Below are positions 8,576 to 17,590 of a DNA stretch of 64,000 bases, in pieces (position 1 is the stretch's first letter; every line of letters starts with the position of its first letter). The notes beneath the pieces were generated by a model. That model was given only the letters and a program-made list of their open reading frames with translations, was not told the origin of the DNA and did not search any database. The position numbers were made by a program, and so were the translations under genes. Source of the stretch: Parendozoicomonas callyspongiae (GTDB taxonomy: Bacteria; Pseudomonadota; Gammaproteobacteria; Pseudomonadales; Endozoicomonadaceae); the NCBI RefSeq assembly GCF_023502345.1, contig NZ_JAMFLX010000024.1, positions 1 to 64,000 of the forward strand, in the 5' to 3' direction.

Positions 8576-8600
8576 AGCTGCCGGTATTCAGCTCTTTTTT
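8576..8600 (+). terminator. Terminator after folD
   Basis: A short stem AGCTG/CAGCT is followed immediately by CTTTTTT. The stem is only 5 bp, but the T-run and position about 60 bp after the folD stop support the call. Confidence 0.55.
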
Positions 8601-8723
8601 GCTTTATAAATACACAATTACATAACTGATCCGTTAGCAATAATAACCTGCTCTTCTGTGCCTGCTTCTCTATTCCGTTGTCATAATAACTATTAAAAAA
8701 GATCTGACGAAGGACGATTTGCA

Positions 8724-10979
8724 ATGGAACAACTACAAGTACAAGCAACAAGAATAAAGAAACCAACCACACATGATCATGGCGGTTCCCAGGGGGGTGT
8801 GAAGCCTAAGGGCAAAGAAAAAGGCAGAATAAAAGATTCAGAACGCCAAACAGATGTGTATCATCAGGGGAACATAAGAAAACCTGCGCCAACTTTAAAG
8901 GCACTAGATGAGCGAATTACTGAAAAGGCCACCCCCCAGCTTCCTCCAACTTTAGAGTCATCTGATCTTCCAGAGATTTCTTACCCAATGGCTGAACTAG
9001 AGTCTCTTATGCGGAGTTTGTCTTCAGAAATCACAGATGAAATAGCAGTAGAACGGGACGCTGAAGAAGAGAAGGAAAGTGTGACCAGTGCAGAACTTTC
9101 CTACAAATATGGTATGGATCACTCGTGTCTTAAACAACGAATTAAAGAGGTAAGGGAAAATAAAGCACTCTTAATGACGCTAAAAGAGAATTTTAGTAGA
9201 TACACTAATAAACTTATCCATAACTATGTTCTCCTTACTGAAAAGGAAGCAAAAGAAAATTTTATTGTTTTTTTACGTGAGCTCTCACGACTGCACCATG
9301 CCCTGGAAAAAGAAGACTATGCAAAAGAGATGATGAGAGCAGTCATCAAACAACATGCTGAAATGATAAACATGCTGACTGATGATATCAGGAAACAATG
9401 TGTTATCAGTGCATTTGATACCGAAGAAAACGAAGAATTGAGGTCTCGCTGCAAGACAGAATCTGAAAGAAACCTGTTGAAAGACCTTCACAATGTTATG
9501 GCATATCAAAGTCACAAAATAATGATGCATACAATAAGCGCAACAGCTGGGGGGGGAGAGCCGGAATCTGGAGCTTCACCAGATGAAGAAACTGACGTGA
9601 TATCCGCAGATCAAAAAGTTAAACTTGCTAGGAGAGAAGCTGAAAGAAAAAGAAGAGAAGAGGATGAGAAAAGGGTTTTTGATACTGCTATAAAATCATT
9701 AGAAATGGTTGATAAGAAGAATGCTGAGTTCAATAAAAGGTGGGGAATTAGTAAACAGCCTCAGCCTGCAGACAAGACACCCCCTAAGAGGCTCGGTGTC
9801 CAAAAAACTGGAGAGCGTAAAGCAATACTTACCCCTACCCCTACCCCTACCCCTACCCCTACCCCTACCCCTACCTCAAAAGCTGTGCCCCCCACTGATA
9901 GTCAGGTGGCGAGTAAACAGAAGGGTGCGGCAAAACCTGCCAAAACAAAAACTCAAGACATGTATGAGAAGATAGATTGCCTTGTCGAAGATTTGGAAAA
10001 GGCAAAATCTGATGCAGAAACCCGTGCACGTGTCACGAGAAATATGACATCGTTGGTTGACAATGCGAATTCAAATATTTCTAAGGTAACTGAAAATGCA
10101 GCGGTCACGCCAATGAGTACAAGCCAGCGTATTAATCAAAAAGGTGTATTTGATATTTTCAGAAGAGGTCGGGATGTTCTTGTACCAACAGATGTACGCC
10201 CGGCTGCAGTTGTGAAAGAAAATGATATCAAACCCTGTGACCGAAATCTTGTTTTACGCACCCTGGTTGAGCTTCTCGAACAGCCTGTTGTAAGGCGTTA
10301 TGATACAGCAAAAGATGCTTCTCCTGAGCAGGTAAGAGCCTGGAGCTCCGGACAACTGCAAGCCAAATTTGATGAGATATCAGGAATCTATTCAGATAAA
10401 CAGAGGGAACTGGTAAAAAGTAAGATATTAGCCCTTCAGGCTGTTCTGAAAAATCAGAGATACCCATTCTCGTATCATAAAGGCATGGAATCACTGGTAA
10501 GCTATCCGAAGGATTTTGAAATCCTGGCAAGAGGTCTCTATGATGATTGGATTGGCTTCCCGTTTTGTGCCTATGCTGATTACAAGAGAATTCATGGTTT
10601 TGAGAATCAGCAGTTAGATAAGTTTTTGTGTGAGATTGTTTCTACTGAAGTCATCAAAGAACTCTGCAACGTTATTCCTTCAGCAGGAGATAATCTCAAA
10701 GAACCAAAAAGCAGACATGTAAAGCCTGTTGATGCCTATGAGGTTGGTTCTACACAGCACAATAGCGGCATTCATTTTTCGTTATATTTCTCCCCTAAAG
10801 AAAAGAAGCACTATCTGGTAGTAAGGGCAAAAGGCGGTGCAGAGAGTCGAGAAGTTGTAATTCCCTGTGCCGCAAAGACCGCCGAATATCTTGGCGGCAG
10901 AAAAAGTATCAATATTGCGTATCAAAATATTGGATACAAGCCCGGCCCGGATGGCGGAGGTAGTAGACTGGTTGTTTAA
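8724..10979 (+). CDS. Unrecognised 751-residue protein, candidate effector
   Basis: No family is recognised. The ATG at 8724 follows GAAGGACGATT. The protein is hydrophilic, without signal peptide or membrane helix. Residues 1-80 are basic and disordered. About 135-270 is mainly helical with many charged residues. About 296-338 is a strongly charged coiled-coil-like helix (ARREAERKRREEDEKR). Residues 370-384 are a Thr-Pro repeat encoded by a hexamer tract. After a second basic linker, residues about 500-751 form a more conserved-looking globular region (SYPKDFEILARGLYDDWIGF; HFSLYFSPKEKKHYLVVRAK) ending in a Gly-rich tail. Modular build, low-complexity hinge and lack of operon neighbours resemble secreted effectors of host-associated bacteria; this is inference only. 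Confidence 0.7.
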   Translation: MEQLQVQATRIKKPTTHDHGGSQGGVKPKGKEKGRIKDSERQTDVYHQGNIRKPAPTLKALDERITEKATPQLPPTLESSDLPEISYPMAELESLMRSLSSEITDEIAVERDAEEEKESVTSAELSYKYGMDHSCLKQRIKEVRENKALLMTLKENFSRYTNKLIHNYVLLTEKEAKENFIVFLRELSRLHHALEKEDYAKEMMRAVIKQHAEMINMLTDDIRKQCVISAFDTEENEELRSRCKTESERNLLKDLHNVMAYQSHKIMMHTISATAGGGEPESGASPDEETDVISADQKVKLARREAERKRREEDEKRVFDTAIKSLEMVDKKNAEFNKRWGISKQPQPADKTPPKRLGVQKTGERKAILTPTPTPTPTPTPTPTSKAVPPTDSQVASKQKGAAKPAKTKTQDMYEKIDCLVEDLEKAKSDAETRARVTRNMTSLVDNANSNISKVTENAAVTPMSTSQRINQKGVFDIFRRGRDVLVPTDVRPAAVVKENDIKPCDRNLVLRTLVELLEQPVVRRYDTAKDASPEQVRAWSSGQLQAKFDEISGIYSDKQRELVKSKILALQAVLKNQRYPFSYHKGMESLVSYPKDFEILARGLYDDWIGFPFCAYADYKRIHGFENQQLDKFLCEIVSTEVIKELCNVIPSAGDNLKEPKSRHVKPVDAYEVGSTQHNSGIHFSLYFSPKEKKHYLVVRAKGGAESREVVIPCAAKTAEYLGGRKSINIAYQNIGYKPGPDGGGSRLVV
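9831..9872 (+). repeat. (ACCCCT)7 hexanucleotide tract
   Basis: Seven perfect ACCCCT units encode Thr-Pro repeats in the middle of the 751-residue protein. The unit differs by one base from the ACCCCA tract at 4101-4154, and both preserve the frame. The minus strand (AGGGGT)n is G-quadruplex-prone. Confidence 0.95.
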
Positions 10980-11268
10980 GTCGCGCCCCCTCATATGGCA
11001 AGCACAAAATCAACCGACGAATACTCACTGGCAATTGTTGATTTATTACTCCCATAATTCACAGACTGTTTGAATGGTTGTTCTTCACTGCTTTAAGGCG
11101 TATTTTAATCAAACACCAATCCATGAGCGAGGGAAATGTCTTTCGCCATGTTCTGGTGATGAGGAAAGATACTTCCGTGGAAAAACGACAGGGAATCATA
11201 AGTCAGACAATAAGCAACACATCAAATTTTAAAAATGTGATAATGTGCGTTCAAGGGGAGTAAGGCAC

Positions 11269-12507
11269 ATGAATGACGGTATAACACTCAAAAGCCCTCT
11301 CGAACTTAAACCCAGCTTGATTATTAAAAACCGTTTTTTTAAGTCAGCGATGAGCGAGCAGCTGGGCGATGATAATCATAATCCTTTGCCTGGTCTTGCC
11401 AGAGTCTACAGGCGCTGGGCTGATGGAGGGGTTGGTCTGAGTATTTCCGGTAATATCATGATTGATAGGACCGCTCTGGGGGAACCTAAAAATGTTGTTC
11501 TTGATGATGAGAGTGATCTCGCATCCTTCCAGAAATGGACTGGCGCTGCGACCGCAAATGGAACACATTTCTGGGCTCAATTGAATCACCCTGGCAAACA
11601 GTCGCCCCTTTTTCTCAGCAAAACGCCGGTTGCTCCTTCTGCCATTCCACTGGGAACCGGGTTTGATAAAACTTTTAATCCTCCACGGGCTCTGACCGAA
11701 TCGGAAATTATTGGCATTATCGATCGATTCGGAAATTGTGCCAGGCTGGCAAAAGAAGTTGGGTTCACCGGTGCTCAAATTCACGGAGCGCATGGGTATC
11801 TGGTGAGTCAGTTCCTTTCACCGCGCCATAATCAGCGTAAGGATAAATGGGGGGGCTGTATTGAAAACCGTATGCGTTTTGTTCTTGAAATTTATAAGTC
11901 TATGCGCAGGCAGGTAGGTGAAGACTTCCCCATCGGTATCAAATTAAACTCTGCTGATTTTATGAAAGGTGGATTCACAGAAAATGATTCCATGCAGGTT
12001 GTTGATGCTTTATCCAAGGCTGGTATTGATTTGATTGAGATCTCTGGCGGGACTTATGAAAACCCGTCAATGGTTGGATCTGGAAAAAACAGGGATGAAG
12101 CCGATCTTAAAAGAGAAGCGTATTTCATTACCTATGCTGAAGGAGTTCGCAGGAAAATAAGTACGCCTCTTGTTGTTACGGGTGGCTTCAGAACGGCAAA
12201 AGGGATGCAGGAGGCTCTGAAATCAGGGGCTACAGATATGATTGGTCTTGCAAGGCCGTTAGCCCTTGATCCTGATTTAGCAAACGCAGCATCCAATGAT
12301 ACGGATTACCGGATTGACGTTGCGCCTGTCTCAACGGGTATTAAGTATGTTGACAGGATGATTTTGCTCGATATCACTTGGTATGAACAGCAAATTCACC
12401 GTATGTCGCAAGGAATGGAACCCAAAGCTGGGTTGTCTCCCTGGAAAACAGTATGGTCAAGCCTTTCCAGCATGGGGGTCTATGCGTTTAAGAAACGCAG
12501 GGCTTGA
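11269..12507 (+). CDS. NADH:flavin oxidoreductase, Old Yellow Enzyme family
   Basis: 412 residues from the ATG at 11269, preceded by GGGGAG at suitable spacing; the frame is open slightly upstream. It is an FMN-dependent TIM-barrel ene-reductase or dehydrogenase. Visible are the N-terminal LIIKNRFFKSAMSE strand, WAQLNHPGKQ, the catalytic pair region GAQIHGAHGYLVSQFLSP followed by N-x-R-x-D-x-WGG, IGIKLNSADFMKGGF, and the phosphate-binding TGGFRTAKGMQEAL...DMIGLARPLA. No iron-sulfur or second flavin domain follows, so it is the short type. It converges on the phosphatase gene, with a 23-bp gap. The substrate cannot be told from sequence. Confidence 0.9.
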   Translation: MNDGITLKSPLELKPSLIIKNRFFKSAMSEQLGDDNHNPLPGLARVYRRWADGGVGLSISGNIMIDRTALGEPKNVVLDDESDLASFQKWTGAATANGTHFWAQLNHPGKQSPLFLSKTPVAPSAIPLGTGFDKTFNPPRALTESEIIGIIDRFGNCARLAKEVGFTGAQIHGAHGYLVSQFLSPRHNQRKDKWGGCIENRMRFVLEIYKSMRRQVGEDFPIGIKLNSADFMKGGFTENDSMQVVDALSKAGIDLIEISGGTYENPSMVGSGKNRDEADLKREAYFITYAEGVRRKISTPLVVTGGFRTAKGMQEALKSGATDMIGLARPLALDPDLANAASNDTDYRIDVAPVSTGIKYVDRMILLDITWYEQQIHRMSQGMEPKAGLSPWKTVWSSLSSMGVYAFKKRRA

Positions 12508-12530
12508 TAGTCGTTAATTGGCTCAAGTCT

Positions 12531-13901
12531 TCACTGAACACTGCAATATTCTTTGAGAACCTCATCCGGGACAATCTTGTCCCGGAGATAATCTCTTGCT
12601 TGCTGCCAACTACATAGTGGCTGGTTATGGCAGGGGGGGATTTTCCAGTCGATTTGCTGCTCATTAAGTAACAGCTGGATTTGAAGGTTGTTATCGCTGC
12701 ACTGGTAGAGGTGCAGCTGAACATTTGCTCCCATGGGAGTGTGATATGACGGATTCCAGACGGCAAATCTTTCATCATCCGTTCCCTTTGGCGGGATGAT
12801 CTCAAGCTTGGAGAGCAGCTTTGCAATCATTGAGTCATGGGAAAAGCGATAATTTGCTGATATGTTCTCAGGATTGTTGTAGACCCCCTGTTCCAGTTGA
12901 TCGAGAATATCTCTAAGCAGCGGAGAAGCAAGATTAATAGCTTTGCCCTGATGATACTCAGATAGACCGAAATCATAGAACTTTCTCCAACTTTGAATTT
13001 TACGTAACCAACCGAGAACTTTCGTTCCTTCTGGTTTATCAATCCACTCTGCAGGAACTTCGCATAACCCCAGCGGGTACTTGCGTGATACATCAAGCAG
13101 GCAAAGCCGGTAAACTGTTTCCAGAAGGCGGGGAGCTATCTCAGTGGGGCAATCAGGCATGATCTCTCTGGCAAAATGAACTGCTGCTTCAGGAAGGTTT
13201 TTTTCCAGAGTCTCTTTCCTGGCAGAAAACTCTTCTTTTAGATGCGTAAATGAGAAGTCCCCATAAACTGGCCTGCAAAGCTTGTAGCTGTGCAGTACCC
13301 ACCTGGGGTTATCAAGCACATTTAAATAAGATGTCAGTTCAACCTTTTCCGGAAGAGCCTCACTGAAGCCCTCCCAAAAGGCCTCCTGGCTGTGGATAGT
13401 CCGGGTGATCTCTGAACTGCTGAGGGATATAGTTAATGACTTGGGAGGGAGCCGTCTAAATGCTGTTAGAAAACTGGTATTTCGAAAACCAAGATCATAG
13501 AGTTCCTGCCAGCCCCGGGGGGTAATATCAGAGAAGCATTTAAGGTGTGCCTTCGTCCAGGTGCTGAAAGAACGGGCCTTTTGAAAAAGTTTCTCCCCTT
13601 TCTCCGATAAAGAAAAATTACTGGTTAATTCATAAAAGTAATTGAGCAGTTCAGGAATTAACTCGGTCTCTGTTTCTTTTGGATAACGCGACCCGTGTCG
13701 TCCAGTGTAATCGACATGAAGCAATCTGCAGTTATCAGGAGGAGGAGAAAGGTGATCCGGTACAGGGTAGCTTCTATAGTTGGCCAGCCAGGGGCCAAGG
13801 TGCTGGAGAGATGAGTCTTGAAATTCTTCCGCCAGAACCGAGACTGAATTGAAACCAATTGCCAGAAATAGAGCAAAACGGAATAAACCTGACGCTCTCA
13901 C
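12531..13901 (-). CDS. Secreted histidine (branch 2) phosphatase, MINPP/phytase-like
   Basis: 456 residues with an N-terminal signal peptide (hydrophobic FRFALFLAIGF, cleavage near VLAEEF). The catalytic histidine motif is present as YTGRHGSRYP, the RHGxRYP form typical of multiple inositol polyphosphate phosphatases. A C-terminal FSHDSMIAKLL carries the His-Asp proton-donor element, rather than the HAE of animal MINPP. The length fits the family. Likely role: periplasmic or extracellular dephosphorylation of phytate or other phosphate esters. It stands alone. Acid phosphatase of another specificity is the main alternative. Confidence 0.8.
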   Translation of the reverse strand: MRASGLFRFALFLAIGFNSVSVLAEEFQDSSLQHLGPWLANYRSYPVPDHLSPPPDNCRLLHVDYTGRHGSRYPKETETELIPELLNYFYELTSNFSLSEKGEKLFQKARSFSTWTKAHLKCFSDITPRGWQELYDLGFRNTSFLTAFRRLPPKSLTISLSSSEITRTIHSQEAFWEGFSEALPEKVELTSYLNVLDNPRWVLHSYKLCRPVYGDFSFTHLKEEFSARKETLEKNLPEAAVHFAREIMPDCPTEIAPRLLETVYRLCLLDVSRKYPLGLCEVPAEWIDKPEGTKVLGWLRKIQSWRKFYDFGLSEYHQGKAINLASPLLRDILDQLEQGVYNNPENISANYRFSHDSMIAKLLSKLEIIPPKGTDDERFAVWNPSYHTPMGANVQLHLYQCSDNNLQIQLLLNEQQIDWKIPPCHNQPLCSWQQARDYLRDKIVPDEVLKEYCSVQ

Positions 13902-14095
13902 GGCTGTACCTGATACTTGTAATATTGGGCAGGCAAATATAGAACACAGTATTCAATTTTGTTGATTTTCGCTGTGGAAATTACAGTTCTAACTTTGAGT
14001 GTGGAATGGCGTAATTATTGTCCATGTTGCCTGATTGCTGCCAATCCTGCTGACGGGTATCCTGTCAAAAAGAAAAATGTCTATCAGGTTGATTA

Positions 14096-15481
14096 ATGAA
14101 AGACCGGCATGGAAATCATGTTGTTTCCCGTATAAAGACCGGAAGTATTGAAAGACGCCTGCATCTTGCTTCGGCCGGGCTGTTTGCTGGTGGCCGGATG
14201 GCATCCCATATGGCTGCTAACTTGCTGACAGGTAAAGAAAAAAAACAAGAAAGAAGAAAGCAGGCCATGTCCCGGCAGGCGACTTTCCTGGTTGCTGAAA
14301 TGGGCAAGCTTAAGGGAAGTGTGGTGAAAATCGGGCAGATGATGGCGCTTTATGGCGAGCATTTTCTTCCCGATGAAGTTACCGACGTGCTTCATACCTT
14401 TGAGCACCAGACGACTGCTTTGAAGTGGCCGGTCATCCGCAGAACCCTTCGGGAACAGCTGGGTGCTGAGCGTCTGGCAGAACTGAGAATTGACCGTGTG
14501 CCCATTGGTACCGCCTCACTTGGGCAGGTTCATCGGGCTGTACGTATCAGAGATGGCAAAGAGCTATGTCTGAAAATCCAGTATCCAGGAGTCTCTGAAG
14601 CTGTTGACTCTGATCTGAACGGCGTCACCCAGCTTTTGAGACTGACCAGGTTGATTAAGGTAACCGGTGCTTTCGAGGATTGGCTGAAAGAAATTCGCAG
14701 GATGCTGCACCGGGAAATAGACTACATTCTGGAAGCAGAAACCACGCGAAGATTTGCCGAACGTCTGGCGGATGATCCCCGATTTGTTGTACCGGAAGTC
14801 TTTCCTGAATATTGCACAAAAACCGTTCTTGCCGTGGGTTATGAGCCGGGATATGGCATTACCTCCAACGAGGTGCAGCAGTTATCCCAGGAAAGACGTA
14901 ACTCGATCAGCAGTGGGTTGCTGGATCTGTTTTTCAAAGAGATGTTTTCCTGGCATGAGATCCAGACGGATCCCAATTTTGGCAATTACAGAATCCAGCT
15001 GGGTGATGATGTGGAGCGGGATCGTATAGTTCTTCTGGATTTTGGCGCAGTAAATAGTTACCCGCCAGGCATCATGAATCCTATTAATCAGGTTATAGCC
15101 GGGTCGTGGTATGGCGAAAGGGATGCAATCATCAATGGTTCAGTGGAGCTGGAGTTTTTAAATGAGCAGATGCCGGAGAGTATTCGGGATGCCTTTGTCA
15201 CACTCTGTAACATGATGATTGAACCTGTGCTGGGCAACAGAGAGGGTGTACCCGAGCATGTTCTGGATGAGCATGGCTGTTATCTCTGGAAAGAAAGTGA
15301 CCTGCCAGGGCGAATAGCCAGGAAAGCGACCAAGTCTGCCGTTAGCCGCTACTTCAAAGTTCCTCCCAAGGAATTTATTTTTTTGAATCGTAAGCTGATG
15401 GGGGTTTATACCTTTATGTCGGTGCTGGATGCCCGGCTGGATAGCAGTGAGATGATCAGGGGTTATCTGGATCAGCCCTGA
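14096..15481 (+). CDS. ABC1/AarF (UbiB) family atypical kinase
   Basis: 461 residues. The family signature KxGQ motif is present (LKGSVVKIGQMMALYG), followed by the Ala-rich nucleotide loop region (PIGTASLGQVHRAV), the lysine strand LCLKIQYPGV, ReidYxxEAe (HREIDYILEAETTRRFAERL), and the catalytic loop with the DFG-like LLDFGAV after HEIQTDPNFGNYR. Family members act in quinone biosynthesis or lipid homeostasis as ATPases or kinases. No C-terminal membrane helices like those of UbiB are evident, so it resembles the eukaryote-type ADCK or soluble subgroup. No ubi genes are nearby. Confidence 0.88.
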   Translation: MKDRHGNHVVSRIKTGSIERRLHLASAGLFAGGRMASHMAANLLTGKEKKQERRKQAMSRQATFLVAEMGKLKGSVVKIGQMMALYGEHFLPDEVTDVLHTFEHQTTALKWPVIRRTLREQLGAERLAELRIDRVPIGTASLGQVHRAVRIRDGKELCLKIQYPGVSEAVDSDLNGVTQLLRLTRLIKVTGAFEDWLKEIRRMLHREIDYILEAETTRRFAERLADDPRFVVPEVFPEYCTKTVLAVGYEPGYGITSNEVQQLSQERRNSISSGLLDLFFKEMFSWHEIQTDPNFGNYRIQLGDDVERDRIVLLDFGAVNSYPPGIMNPINQVIAGSWYGERDAIINGSVELEFLNEQMPESIRDAFVTLCNMMIEPVLGNREGVPEHVLDEHGCYLWKESDLPGRIARKATKSAVSRYFKVPPKEFIFLNRKLMGVYTFMSVLDARLDSSEMIRGYLDQP

Positions 15482-15568
15482 AGGTGAATTAAGTATTTAG
15501 CAATTTATCGGTAATAAACTACTTTACCAGCTCGGTGTGCTTTCACTAAATCATGCACTTTTTCAAGT

Positions 15569-16300
15569 GTGCCATCGCAACGAAGGTATGTTGATGTACG
15601 TGAGTGGTCATGCAGCCAAAATTCAGTCGCCAGGGCTATGATTCTGGTTTCAGGGAAACCTCTGCTTAACACTGACTCGCAGTACCTGCATTTTTTTCAT
15701 ACGGTACCAAAATCATTAGGCCCCTACCTTGATCATCGATTTGATCCTTATTTCAGTTACAGCAGTTATATGACTGGATTTCTTCATACAGGATTAACCT
15801 ATCTTGGAGTTACAGGTTTTATACAAAATGCTGCGGTGGCCTTCTCAATTAACTTTGGTCTTTCTGTTTGCTGGCTGAAGGAATATATGAACTTCTTTAA
15901 GCACACGATAGGCAGTGATGATTTGCTCTTTGAAGCCCTTATATCCCATGACTTTAATGAGGTCCTGGCAGATATAAGGGAGGCTATCAGAAATGGAAAT
16001 GCCATTATCCCTATGGTGATTTACGATCTTCAGCGATGGCATTACTTGAATATTGTTGGGTTTAATAATGATTCAGTTGTTGTGCTTGATACAGATTCAA
16101 AACTCTACATCTGGAGTGATGAAGAGCTTGAATGTGTAATGAATACTGGTTTGCATTCGAGATTTTCTGGTCTGGATGAACTTCTAACAACCTCTGTAGC
16201 TACCCTCGCTAACCAGATTACGCCAGTAAATCACTATAATCTTCTGCTGGTCACTCAGGTAGCTATAAGCACATTGAAGAGAAGTTCTAAGAGTCTTTAA
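15569..16300 (+). CDS. Putative papain-like (C39-type) cysteine peptidase
   Basis: About 243 residues; the start (GTG at 15569) is uncertain. An N-terminal EWSCSQNSVARAM resembles the catalytic-cysteine helix of C39-like folds (Q/x-x-C-...-A-x-x-M), and RWHYLNIVGFNND followed by VVVLDTDSKLYIW resembles the catalytic His strand pair and the following 'DP/DT' turn of that fold. No ABC transporter or bacteriocin gene is nearby, so it is not a typical leader peptidase. It converges on rlmG with a 19-bp gap. Effector or toxin-like protease activity is possible; the assignment rests on spacing of two motifs. Confidence 0.45.
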   Translation: MPSQRRYVDVREWSCSQNSVARAMILVSGKPLLNTDSQYLHFFHTVPKSLGPYLDHRFDPYFSYSSYMTGFLHTGLTYLGVTGFIQNAAVAFSINFGLSVCWLKEYMNFFKHTIGSDDLLFEALISHDFNEVLADIREAIRNGNAIIPMVIYDLQRWHYLNIVGFNNDSVVVLDTDSKLYIWSDEELECVMNTGLHSRFSGLDELLTTSVATLANQITPVNHYNLLLVTQVAISTLKRSSKSL

Positions 16301-16319
16301 CTCCAGCCTTCGCGAGTCG

Positions 16320-17447
16320 TTATATCTTCTTAGAAGAGAGAACGACAAATTTACTGTTGTTGGCAATTGTCCTGCAGTTGCCAAACAGACGCTTGAGCTT
16401 GATATGGTAACCAAGGTGACGGTTACCAATGATACGCAGCTCGCCCCCTTTTTTGAGCACATTTAAAGACTGTTGAAACATGCGCCAGGCGATCTGGTCT
16501 CCAACAGTATTTCCCTGGTGGAATGGCGGGTTGCAGATAACGATATCAACAGAGTCAGAAGGAAAGTTGCTGAGGCAGTCATTAGCAGAAAACTGAGCCC
16601 TGTCGTCCAGATTGTTAGTCAGCCAGGAGTCATGAGCAGACTGGACTGCCATATAGGACTCATCAACGAAATGTAACCTGGCCTGAGAATTGGCCATGCC
16701 AATATGAACCCCCAGAGCCCCGTTTCCACAGCCCAAGTCAATAATAGATGAGTCCTGCTGGGCGACAGGAAGATGTTCCAGGAAAAAGCGGGTGCCAATA
16801 TCCAGCTTTTGTCGTGAGAAAACCCCAGAGCGGTTCACAAGCTGCATTTGGTTATGCTCAAGTGTTTTTGGAAACTCCGTAAAACCAGTCGTTATATTTT
16901 TATCGACAGTCGAAAAAATTAGTCGTGCTTTTTTCCTGGCCAGAGAAGTTTTGGTTGGTCCGAAGTTTTTCTCGAAAAGCTCCAGAGTTGAGCTATGAAT
17001 ATGTTTAGCCATATCCGCAGCAACCAGAGTTGTTCCCTCCGGTGCCAGTTCCCGTATTGCTTTTAGCTGCTCTTCAAGAAGGCAGGTATTCTTCGGCAGC
17101 TTCAGGAAGACAGCAGTTGGAGAGTATTTGGGAGATTCCGTTGAAGGCAGCAATTTTATCTGGCTGATATCTATAGAGTTCAGTTGGGCATTATGCTTCA
17201 GTGCACTGTGTGCCAGCCAGGAGTCTCCCCACATAACAGGTTTTTGTTGTGCCAGTGAGAGAGTCAAACAGCCAAAGGTATCGTTGATGATAAGAGGCTG
17301 TTGAGGAAGGTTGTTCTGGTCTGAGGTTTCGGCGATATGGCTCAGCAGGTACTCATCGGCAGCATCCCAGGCGCGAAGGGTTTCCTTCTTGCGTACAGGA
17401 AGGCGTTGTAGCTGCAGTGATCCAAAAGGGCTGATAAGAGTTTCCAT
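16320..17447 (-). CDS. rlmG: 23S rRNA (guanine-N2) methyltransferase RlmG
   Basis: 375 residues, matching RlmG (m2G1835 of 23S rRNA). The N terminus (SLQLQRLPVRKKETLRAWDA followed by ADEYLL) resembles E. coli RlmG as I recall it. It has the duplicated Rossmann arrangement of the RlmG/RsmC group: an inactive N-terminal half, and a C-terminal half with the SAM motif IIDLGCGNGALGVHIG and the catalytic VICNPPFHQG. RsmC is the closest alternative but usually lacks this N terminus. Confidence 0.9.
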   Translation of the reverse strand: METLISPFGSLQLQRLPVRKKETLRAWDAADEYLLSHIAETSDQNNLPQQPLIINDTFGCLTLSLAQQKPVMWGDSWLAHSALKHNAQLNSIDISQIKLLPSTESPKYSPTAVFLKLPKNTCLLEEQLKAIRELAPEGTTLVAADMAKHIHSSTLELFEKNFGPTKTSLARKKARLIFSTVDKNITTGFTEFPKTLEHNQMQLVNRSGVFSRQKLDIGTRFFLEHLPVAQQDSSIIDLGCGNGALGVHIGMANSQARLHFVDESYMAVQSAHDSWLTNNLDDRAQFSANDCLSNFPSDSVDIVICNPPFHQGNTVGDQIAWRMFQQSLNVLKKGGELRIIGNRHLGYHIKLKRLFGNCRTIANNSKFVVLSSKKI

Positions 17448-17542
17448 GAAGAGGCAACCGAAACAGGAAAAAGGCGGCGATTTTTGCTTATTTTCTGAAG
17501 TTTGTCATCTGAGAAGTGAAGGCTTGTGAAAGAAGCAAGTAA

Positions 17543-17575
17543 CCGGCATGGGAATTTTTATGACCCTCATGCCGG
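17543..17575 (-). terminator. Hairpin after moeA
   Basis: An 8-bp perfect stem CCGGCATG/CATGCCGG lies between the rlmG start and the moeA stop. On the minus strand it follows moeA by 16 bp; a T-run directly after the stem is weak, so efficient termination is uncertain. Confidence 0.45.
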
Positions 17576-17590
17576 ATATAGCAGCCAGAA

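Noticed and set aside
4101-9872. CRISPR array suggested by short repeats
   Set aside because: All short repeats are uninterrupted tandem tracts within coding sequence; there are no spacers and no cas genes.
16320-17447. RsmC (16S rRNA methyltransferase) for the gene called rlmG
   Set aside because: Length and N-terminal sequence fit RlmG better.
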